From Aradus depressus (taxonomy: Eukaryota > Arthropoda > Insecta > Hemiptera > Aradidae): a stretch of 64,000 nt of DNA. Shown piece after piece: positions 55,607-64,000 of the stretch. The DNA lies in assembly GCA_963662175.1 (NCBI GenBank), contig OY759217.1:52366108-52430107 (forward strand). The letters are read 5' to 3'. The notes below the pieces were generated by a model, which was given only the letters and a program-made list of their open reading frames with translations, was not told the DNA's origin and made no database searches. The first letter of the stretch is position 1; every line of letters starts with the position of its first letter. Both the position numbers and the translations under genes were made by a program.

Positions 55607-58600
55607 GTAAGTACTTACATACATACTAATATAAACATAAACATACAGCTCGGTAACAGAGTGGTTTTTGGATAGTTATCCCAACGTTAAACAGGGTTTA
55701 CATAGCTACTCATGATATTTACGCAGTCTGATTGGTGAAAGTAAGTTTGTGGAAACTGCTGTGCAAAGCCTGAAAGTTTAGCTTGAGTAAAATCTGCTCT
55801 GTTAGATAGTTAGGTATTTAACTTGTGGTTTGGTGCATTTAACTGAACTTATAAACGGCTTGTTAGTTTCGTGCAAGCTTGGTCACTCCCGTTCTTTGAC
55901 CGCTGATAACCGTATGTGGTGTTGTGAATGTGTTTGTTTAAATTTAATCGTTTCTGTTCTTACCTTCAATTTGCATGTTGAAAAAAAACAACAGAATTTC
56001 TTGTTGATTTTTTAGAAATCTATAAACGTTTTCCTTGTCTTTGAAAAATAAAATCTGTTGAGTACAATGACCAAGACGCAAAATCAGAGTTATATGACTG
56101 CCTCGTTGATAACATTTAGATGCTACTAAAAAATTATGTTTTCTCGTCGCTAAGCAGATAATTCCGAAAACCATCTGATTCATCTGAAAATTGAACCAAT
56201 AGTGGACAAAACTGAATCAACTCCAATGCTTTCCATTTCACTTGGGCGAAAAGTACTCAAGAGACTCGAACTGTACAACGATAACCAAAACAGTGAATGT
56301 TGAGTTTCCTAAATTGTGTGCTTGAGTTTGTAAACCGAGTTTTATGTTGTTTCTTGCTAGTATTTTTTTTTTGTTGTCTCTTGATAACGCCCGCTTCCAA
56401 GAGTATGTAATTTTTCTGATTATCTCAATTACTATTGAACATATAAAACAGTAATAGAAGAGAATGAAATTAAAATAGAATGTTATTTCATTTTTTTTTT
56501 AATTAAGATTAGTCGGGCCAAGTATAACTGTAAAACATCTCATTGTACGATTAGTCGGGCCAAGTATAACTGTAAAACATCTCATTGTACGATTAGTCGG
56601 GCCAAGTATAACTGTAAAACATCTCATTGTACGATTCTCCTTCATGTACACAGGAACTGCTAATGAAAAAGGAATACAACTATATTTATATTCATCAAAT
56701 TTGGAAATATTTTAGAATCCTTAATAATTCGTTTTTCCCCCTTTTGCCCAAACATACGTATAAAGGGAATAAGAGGCTAAAGTTGACGCAATTTGGCTCG
56801 AGTAAAGTGCTTGAGCGATTCAACTCAACTTTATGGTTTTTCTCGCTAGTCTCATTTTGATGTAAGAATTAATTATAGATGTTTTCCAGGGTCTGCAGGA
56901 GATAGAAATAACCTGGACCACGAGCCAGAAGTAATAATCGAAACTGTACCTTCAACCAGACCATGTAAGTTAACTTTTGTATGGAGTAAGTCTGTTCCGA
57001 ATGTCTTCCAGAAAGTTTTGTCGTATTAAGTGCCGCAGGAAAAAGTCACTGAGTATTCCAAGTGCATTTTAGCTAATTTTATTCTTGGGAAGTGCTCTTC
57101 TTTTTATTGGAGCTGTATAATACATTATTACCTACGGTTGAAGTATTGGGTCGTCACTCATGAAATGAGGTTTTTTGAACAGGAAGTACGAGTAAATGAA
57201 AAAAATTACTAACAAATAAAATATATTTTATTTAAAATATTTTCCATTATTTTCTATACATTTTTGCCAACGACTAACTAGGTTTTCTTTTTACTGATAA
57301 GAGTACAGGTTACATTTCATTCCTTCTATTGTGATTTGACTTGCTAAATTTTGTTTTTCGTCTTGTTTACTTTCTATTTGGTTGATTCTATTCTCATTTT
57401 CAGGTCTCTAAATTTCTTCGTGATGTATTTCGGTTCTTTCCTTTAAATTGGTTCATGGAAAAATCGTTGCGTCGCCACCCGTTGCCATGCTGACCACATA
57501 ACAAATCTTTCGGTAAAAAAAACTGAGGGCGCCGGTAGCTCAGTGGTATGCGTGCTTGACTTCTGAGGTTCTGAGCTGAAGGTCGTGGGTTCGTAGCCCG
57601 ACCGAGGCCCTTAGTTTATTTTATCTGGGAGGTAAAATAAACTTAAGCACTCCGTCCTTCGGATGGGACGTTAAGCGATGGTCCCGGGCCTGTACGATGT
57701 CAGGTACTCGTTAAAGACCCCTACCCTAGATGAATAAAAATTTAGGGTAGGCAAAATTTAGGACTCCCACAGTAGAGTCGGGCTCATGTCCACCAGAGTG
57801 ACGAAAAAGCGCTCTGATAGTAGGCGATATGACCTCGTAGTTAAAGCCCGGGCATGAGTCATAAAACCTAACCTAACCTCGGTAAAAAAACTTTTAGGTT
57901 AAGATGTTTCGATAGCTTAAATTTGTAACTAAATAAAATTTGTAGTAAAAGAAAATAATATAGCAGTGTAAATCTAAAAAAATATAATATATAATATTTC
58001 AATATATTATTATTGAGCTGAGTTTTCGAAGCTCTTTCTTAGGCGACTCATGTATTTCGTTGTACTCGTACTCCTCCTAAACCCCTTTGTTGATCACATT
58101 GAAATATGCAACGATGGTAGTGGACACGGTGACGATGGTTTACTACTAAAAAATCCGAAATCGAACATACCACGGAGGAATAATCACAGAAAAACGAAAT
58201 CCCCATTGAAATCAATAGAGAGGCAAAATTCTCGCGCAAAATAGAATTTTTCTATTTCAAATGTAAAAATCCCGGCGAAGCCCTTTTCGGTTTACCATCG
58301 GACACCACTTTTTTTGAGCCGTTTTTTTTTAATGTTCTAACGTACAAACTTCGACTTTTTTTCGATAAAAATATTCTTCAACATACCAAGAACAAGTAGT
58401 AAAAAGAATTTTGTACAAAAACAGCTGTTGTTGTCTACAAAAAGGCTAGAAAAAATAAAAAAGTCCATTGTTCTCTCCTTTGAATTTTGTTTTGCTTTGA
58501 TTTGTTTTGTGAGTCGTAAGAGATACGAAAGAGATAAGGAATGAGGCGCAATTTGGGAAGATTTTGGGAGACAATTGTGATATTGAGGCCCAATTTAGGG

Positions 58601-61600
58601 AGTTTATATGGAAGATATTTATATTAAAAACAAAAAAAAGAGATAAAGAATAAGACGCAATTTAGGAAGATTCTGGGAGACAATTGTGATATTGAGGCCC
58701 AATTTAGGGAGTTTATATGGAAGATATTTATATTAAAAACAAAAAAAAGAGATAAAGAATAAGACGCAATTTAGGAAGATTTTGGGAGACAATTGTGATA
58801 TTGAGGCCCAATTTAGGGAGTTTATATGGAAGATATTTATATTAAAAACAAAAAAAAGAGATAAAGAATAAGACGCAATTTAGGAAGATTTTGGGAGACA
58901 ATTGTGATATTGAGGCCCAATTCAGGGAGTTTATATGGAAGATATTTATATTAAAAGCAAAAAAAAGAGATAAAGAATAAGACGCAATTTAGGAAGATTT
59001 TGGGAGACAATTGTGATATTGAGGCCCAATTTAGGGAGTTTATATGGAAGATATTTATATTAAAAACAAAAAAAAGAGATGAAGAATAAGACGCAATTTA
59101 GGAAGATTTTGGGAGACAATTGTGATATTGAGGCCCAATTTAGGGAGTTTATATGGAAGATATTTATATTAAAAACAAAAAAAAGAGATAAAGAATAAGA
59201 CGCAATTTAGGAAGATTTTGGGAGACAATTGTGATATTGAGGCCCAATTCAGGGAGTTTATATGGAAGATATTTATATTAAAAACAAAAAAAAGAGATGA
59301 AGAATAAGACGCAATTTAGGAAGATTTTGGGAGACAATTGCGATATTGAGGCGCAATTTAGGGAGATTATATGGAAGATATTTATATTTAAAAAAAAAGA
59401 GATAAAGAATAAGACGCAATTTAGGGAGATAATTGCGATATTTAAGAGCAATTAAGGGAGATTAGAGGGAAAATCCACGTTAGGGATAAGTAATTTTGGA
59501 GTTAATTGACTGGACACATCCGTGTTTTGGGTTTGTCAAGGATATTGTTGAGATATGTATGCAGTTTACAATAACAAAAGTGTGAAAACAGATACAGGAA
59601 CAGATTGAATGGAAACACAAACTGAGTGGAGGGAGTGAAGACTAGCGCTTTCTTGAGAACGGAAGGTCCAGAATTTGATCACTTCTTTCCGTGAGCTATA
59701 TCCAGGTAACATATTGTCCTTTATTATTTTTCTATTCTTATTTTCTATTTTTTTAAATCATCGGGAAAGGAAAATACAGTAATGATGTTAGCCCCTAGAA
59801 GGGCCTCTGTGAAACTTTAGTTGAATTAATACATTATACAGCCCATAGCTCATGGAACGGAGTTTAGTCAATAGGTTAACGTTATTCTAGATATTGTTTT
59901 TTCTTTATAATTTATTTAGAGTCTTGTCTTAGTTGTTTGTTAGCAGCACTATGCAGACTGTTTAGGTATACAAAATAATATTTGTTAAAGAATTGATTGT
60001 GTTCAATATTGTTTATGATTGTTATTAGTAAATATTGAAAGAAGAGTCCATTGTTCTCTCCTTTGTATTTTTTTTTTTTGCTTTGTTTTGTTTTGTGAGT
60101 CGTTAAAGTGGGTTTTTCGAAGTGGTTATAAAAACATTTCTGTTGAATTGAATGATTTTTTTTTTAATTTGGTTTCGTAGAGGAGTATAATTTAACGTAT
60201 AACTATTTTATAGCGAGAATTCTACATGACAAAAGGAAATGTGTTTCCTATTAATTTTTGATTTTTTTATGTTATTGCAATAAACTTATTTTAATAATAT
60301 TCATTTATTTTTATTGTATACATATACATTTGTATTTACGTCGTTTGTAAAAAAAAAAAAATGAATATAAACATTGTTTTATACGCCTTAGCATATTACT
60401 AAAACTTTTACAGAATATACATCATAAGTTTGTTTGTTACGTTAACTCATCTATTTTGATTTTTGTTGATAAGTATTAGTATAATGTTTTGTTAATGGAA
60501 ATTGACGTATACATTTCTTCAGAAAGTAGACAATCTATGTTGTACTTTATACTGTGTATTTATATATTTATCTGTACTAAACATAAAAATAAAGAAATGT
60601 TTTTTAAAAAATATTGTCTATTTCACAGATAATATATCGGTGGTTGTCGTGAAGAAGTCAATAAGTCCATTTACCTTGAAAACGAGTTAGCAGTGCCTTC
60701 AATACTCAATTATTAATATCTACGTTGTGAAAAATTGGTTAAGTTGTGCTCCTACCTAAAAGGCGTGATACTCAGATTGTGAATTTTCAGTTAACTACTA
60801 TTTTTGGTTTAATTATAGTAACTCGTTATATCTTATTATTCCTTATACGAGAATATCCTGAAATTATTGTATGTCAAGTTTACAGGTTGTTCACGCGAAG
60901 TATTTTCTTTAACAAATAGGCAAGTTGATTTATCTTGTTATGTCCGAATTTATTCGCACTAGAAGAAACCGGTAAGAGGAGTTGACTGGAAGTTCTTTAT
61001 TATTTTTATAAGGTAAGTGCACTTAACAGTTTCTTCCGGAATTCGTATTTGCATCGTAAAGTGTTATTTAAGAGACAAGTCAAGTTAAGTCATAATTATT
61101 TAACTAAAAACGACATAAACCAAACAAAACATGACACTGCACATTTAAAATTTTAACAACCTCTTTATGACACCGAAATGTATATATTTTGGCCCAAATG
61201 GTATCTTTAGGTTAATTACAGGATTTTGGAGAATGATCAAATCATTACAGTGCTCTACTGAAAAGTGGCCAGTTTTGACTTATCGATTTCTTCACGACAG
61301 CCAGGGATATAATATGGGAGTACTTTCGGTATTGCTACCATCTTCAGCCACGACTTAACAAATACTAAATTGAAGTTAAACTAGGTAGTTTACAATCCAA
61401 ACACAGTTGTATATATCTTATTTTAGCTATCACAAACCTATAATTTCATGTATAAAAGAAATTGAAGAACAATAAATCTGAAAGTTTAATTCCTCATACT
61501 ACTTTTCTTATAGTAGTATCATTATGAAACAAATTTTAATTTAAGTAAGTGCACAACAGCAAGTTTTTTGAAACTAAAGCAGATGTTTGCGCATCAATTC

Positions 61601-62374
61601 TCGTGAGTACCGCACCACTCATACATTTGCTTTTTTTGTTTAGGAGTGAAATGAAATGTCAGTTAAAACGAAATATTGAATATTTGAGTAATAATTGTGT
61701 GTTTTGTTGCAGATGATGCGGATCTATTGCGGCCTCTGTGTTGCTACTATTGCGGACGTACCTGCTGCAGGCTGGGGAAGCTACGAAGGCACATGGCCGT
61801 CCGTCATCTCCCTCACATCCTCATGTACTCTCCAACTCAACCGAAGATGTACAAGTGCACTTTCTGCATCTACACTACTGTCAATTGTTCAAATTTAAAG
61901 CGGCACATCCATATGAAACACACCAAACAGAAATCGTTCACTTGCACCATTTGTTCTTATAGATGTGTTGAACCGTCCAATTTGAAACGACATATTCAAG
62001 CAAAACACACCAAAGAGAAGCCATTACAGTGTAATTTATGTTCGTATAAATGTGTTCACCCTTCAAGTTTAAACTATCATAAACGGAGTAAACATTTAGA
62101 AGAGAAACCTTTAAAATGCCAATCATGTCCTTACCGATGTGTTCACCCATCTAATATGAGGTGTCATATGTTCTCAAAACATACGAAAGAGAAACCATTA
62201 CAGTGTGATTTTTGTAACTATCGGTGTGTTGAGCCTTCCAATTTAAAACGTCATGTACAGTCCAAACATCTGAAAGAGAAGCCATTGAAATGCGACTATT
62301 GTGTCTACAGATGTGTTGGACTTTCAAGTTTGAGAAATCACCTTAAATCAAAACATACAATTGGAGACGATTGA
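55540..62374 (+). CDS. C2H2 zinc-finger protein, 3' part of gene (three exons)
   Basis: Exons 55540-55606, 56890-56964 and 61713-62374 each have consensus splice sites, and all join in phase 1. The joined frame reads LKKGNTECRSEYAETND, then NLDHEPEVIIETVPSTRP, then DADLLRPL and seven C2H2 fingers of the C-x2-C-x12-H-x4-H type. Linkers are TKEKPL, LEEKPL or LKEKPL. Probably a nuclear DNA-binding regulator; terminal exons of this kind occur in BTB/lola-type insect genes, but no BTB exon is in the window, so the 5' part is missing. The 4.7-kb last intron holds a SINE, a mariner scrap and a 109-bp array. Target unknown. Confidence 0.82.
55607..56507. other. intron of zinc-finger gene
   Basis: No internal feature recognised. 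Confidence 0.4.
56508..56636 (+). repeat. 42-bp tandem repeat, three copies
   Basis: GATTAGTCGGGCCAAGTATA plus 22 bp, three identical units; very recent duplication, within the zinc-finger gene intron. Confidence 0.95.
56890..56964 (+). CDS. zinc-finger gene, exon B
   Basis: Acceptor GATGTTTTCCAG, 75 nt encoding SAGDRNNLDHEPEVIIETVP, donor GTAAGT. Acidic spacer region. Confidence 0.72.
57228..57290 (-). pseudogene. mariner transposase C-terminal scrap
   Basis: The minus strand reads KENLVSRWQKCIENNGKYFK then stop, the usual end of mariner transposases. Nothing else of the gene was found nearby. Confidence 0.45.
57511..57891 (+). mobile_element. tRNA-derived SINE, full-length copy 3
   Basis: Element about 57,524-57,879. 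Flanking duplication CGGTAAAAAAAAC (left) and CGGTAAAAAAAC (right), differing by one A. A box TAGCTCAGTGG, B box GGGTTCGTAGCCC, tail CCTAACCTAACCT. It has a small insertion in the head (GAGGTTCT). In the last intron of the zinc-finger gene. Confidence 0.93.
58465..58520 (+). repeat. direct repeat left of the 109-bp array
   Basis: GTCCATTGTTCTCTCCTTTG through TTTTGTGAGTCGT matches 60,047-60,105 in the same orientation. Confidence 0.8.
58528..59463 (+). repeat. 109-bp tandem array, about 8.5 copies
   Basis: AAGACGCAATTTAGGAAGAT recurs at 58,652, 58,761, 58,870 and 58,979 and onward, 109 bp apart. The first and last units are diverged or shortened, the central ones almost identical. Confidence 0.95.
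60047..60105 (+). repeat. direct repeat right of the 109-bp array
   Basis: Second copy of the 58,465 sequence, with an expanded T run. Confidence 0.8.
60106..61712. other. intron of zinc-finger gene, AT-rich
   Basis: No exon, RNA gene or repeat recognised. Confidence 0.4.
61713..62374 (+). CDS. zinc-finger gene, terminal exon with seven C2H2 fingers
   Basis: Acceptor TTTTGTTGCAG at 61,712. The first finger (CYYCGRTCCRLGKLRRH) differs from the other six, which share the YRCVEPSNLKRH pattern and H-x4-H spacing and so look recently duplicated. Stop TGA at 62,372-62,374. Confidence 0.93.
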
Positions 62375-62835
62375 AAGTATTATGTTTGAATTATATATAG
62401 GGTATGTCTTTCATTGCACATCGGTTTGACACCATTAAACTGGAGAATATTGGGTGATGAAATGAAATAGTGCTACGCGACACCACTGCATATCCCAGGT
62501 CTGTTCTCACACTTGAATGACCTCAAGTTTTGGATGTGAGTGAAGGTAGCTGGACTCAGGCAAAAGCTAGAACTCGACTTCTGGCGAAACGGAACTAAGC
62601 ACATTTTCTTCTTTCTGGAGAGAACTTAACGGAGAATGTCCCAAAGTGGATTCATGGCGATATTTTGAGTCATCTCCGTGTATCTCATGGACTCTGTTTA
62701 ATATCTATTTTGCATAAAGTGAATTGAGTAATGACAAGTGTATGGGGTTCAGCTGAACACCTAACTGACCTTCACCCAACATATAAATAACAAAATCAGT
62801 GGCCTCTGATTTATTTATTTCTATAGGCAAAGCCT
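62375..62835. other. 3' flank of zinc-finger gene
   Basis: Likely 3' UTR and spacer. No clear AATAAA close to the stop codon; nothing else recognised. Confidence 0.35.
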
Positions 62836-62839
62836 ATTA

Positions 62840-63160
62840 TTAAAATTTCCTCTTCTGAACAGAAAATCCCACCTTAACATCCACCACAGTCTCCTCCGAC
62901 ATACCCTGCTCAGATTGGACCTTCTCACTTGTGACACCAACATAAAGGATATCCAAAGAGCTTCTCTGAGATTGGCTCGCGCCCTCTCTGGGAGACACTA
63001 GGATCTCTCAGATACACGAGGACCTGAAAATATAGAGTTTCCCAGGAATTAATATAATAAAAGCCTCCAAACTATTCTTCGATAGCATCCACTCTGCTGG
63101 AAATCCTCTCATTACGTCTATTGGCCAAAATAAAGTGCCCAAGGGCAAACATAGGTATAT
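62840..63160 (+). pseudogene. jockey-like LINE ORF2 C-terminal relic
   Basis: Frames broken by indels read CDTNIKDIQRASLRLARAL, then IHEDLKI, then ASKLFFDSIHSAGNPLITSI, matching the order of motifs after the reverse-transcriptase domain in jockey-like elements. No upstream RT remains. Confidence 0.55.
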
Positions 63161-63632
63161 GAAATTTAATTATTTTATTTAGAATTAATTAATTGTAACT
63201 TATTTTGTTGTACATATTATGTAAAAATATTCCACATTCTGTATATATTCTATCTAGTCACTTATCTTATTCGTTATAATCTGAAATTTTATATTTATTG
63301 ATTGTTATATTTATTTATAGTACATGTTGTTGTTTGGTGTTTTGAGATGTTCCACTTCTTGGTCATTACACCTACATGATCTCTCTAGATTGATACTAGG
63401 TACTGTTTACCAAACCTGTTTGTCACCAACTACATGCACTCAGTATTTTAATGTTTTTTTTTTTTTTTTTACTTATATATACTACTACTTATATACTTCT
63501 TTTTTTTACTTATATATTGTATATTTATTATTTATTTTTACTCTTTTTTTTTTTATTTATTTATAACTATTGTTTTCCTTCTTTTTTTTAAACACTTTTT
63601 TCATATATATTTATTTTTTTATTTAGTTTCGA
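63161..63632. repeat. T-rich low-complexity spacer
   Basis: Long T and TTTA runs between two LINE relics; no gene. Confidence 0.5.
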
Positions 63633-64000
63633 CTAGATTTTATTAATCAGGTTCGCTTCCGTGAGAAATATTAGCGTTAGGTTGATACGCTGTTTCTTCA
63701 TCGCCGAGACATTGCGCCAAGGACCTAGGTATGTGTAGATGTTGCAGTCTTCAAAGATGTGTTTAATACTGTTGCAGATATTGCATTGAGGTGGCCTGTC
63801 TTGGTTGATAAGGTGGCCGTGTGTGAGCCTGCTATGGCCTATCCGTAGTCTTGTTATTACCGCTTCCTCAATTCGCTTACTTCTGATTGAAGAGGACCAG
63901 GGTAGGACTGTTGGTTTGATGTACTTTAACTTGTTATCCTGGATCTCGTTCCACATTTGTTGCCAGCTCTCTTGAAGTTTGATCCTGTGTGGTCGAGACA
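63633..64000 (-). pseudogene. non-LTR retrotransposon ORF2 end (RNase H/zinc-knuckle region)
   Basis: The minus strand reads SWQQMWNEIQDNKLKYIKP, then EEAVITRLRIGHSRLTHGHL and CNICNSIKHIFEDC, the region after RNase H in I/R1/jockey-group LINEs, where a CxxC...H...C knuckle follows the RLRxGH motif. It enters from beyond the right window edge, and the frame is open to about 63,633. Whether the rest of the element is intact cannot be seen. Confidence 0.75.

Overview
The window reads as nuclear DNA of an insect (order not resolved). It has spliceosomal introns, one of them with U12-type AT-AC ends. It carries an ortholog of the TFIID repressor subunit NC2-alpha/DRAP1, a secreted protein of the insect dsRNase family, tRNA-derived SINEs with target-site duplications, non-LTR retrotransposon relics, Tc1/mariner-, Harbinger-, hAT-, pogo- and Ginger-like DNA transposons, and long satellite arrays. 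The base composition is AT-rich. No rRNA gene, functional tRNA gene or CRISPR array was seen.

Layout. 0-7 kb: decayed mobile-element genes (a DUF7869-like gene, a Cys-rich relic, and a protein-primed DNA polymerase B that has lost its palm) plus a full and a decayed SINE. 7.16-15.67 kb: the NC2-alpha gene on the minus strand, rebuilt here from five coding exons that join in frame to 179 codons. Its introns hold a nearly intact Ginger/KRBA2-like transposon (7,997-10,721), a SINE, a 29-bp minisatellite and a 73-bp minisatellite. 16.1-28.6 kb: a hAT fragment, then a satellite block (unit about 600 bp) interrupted by a mariner-like element with long inverted repeats, a jockey fragment and a 1.9-kb inversion; it ends against a truncated dsRNase-like pseudogene and a pogo/Tigger remnant. 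29.8-44.6 kb: a composite block, two same-orientation copies of one repeat-rich element surrounding a homogeneous array of about 17 monomers of 441 bp. 45-48.8 kb: nested DNA transposons and inverted fragments of the same repeat-rich element. 49.08-50.33 kb: an intact single-exon gene for a secreted DNA/RNA non-specific endonuclease-like protein with a changed active site. 51-54.8 kb: a 5'-truncated LINE with its reverse-transcriptase core deleted, a second 73-bp minisatellite and an inverted-repeat element. 55.5-62.4 kb: three in-frame exons of a C2H2 zinc-finger gene whose large intron holds a SINE and a 109-bp array. 62.8-64 kb: two further LINE relics.

Most notable points. (1) The U12-type intron of NC2-alpha carries a tandem duplication of its own 5' splice site. 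(2) The two large satellites are built from a 134-bp module that matches the body of the local SINE. (3) The SINE ends in CCTAA repeats, the same unit as the insect telomere. (4) The 14.8-kb composite block occupies a single insertion point whose unoccupied paralogous sequence lies at 48.6-48.8 kb. (5) The dsRNase-like gene appears to have lost both the catalytic His and the metal-binding Asn while keeping an open frame. Apart from NC2-alpha, the zinc-finger gene and the dsRNase-like gene, nearly everything here is mobile or repetitive DNA.
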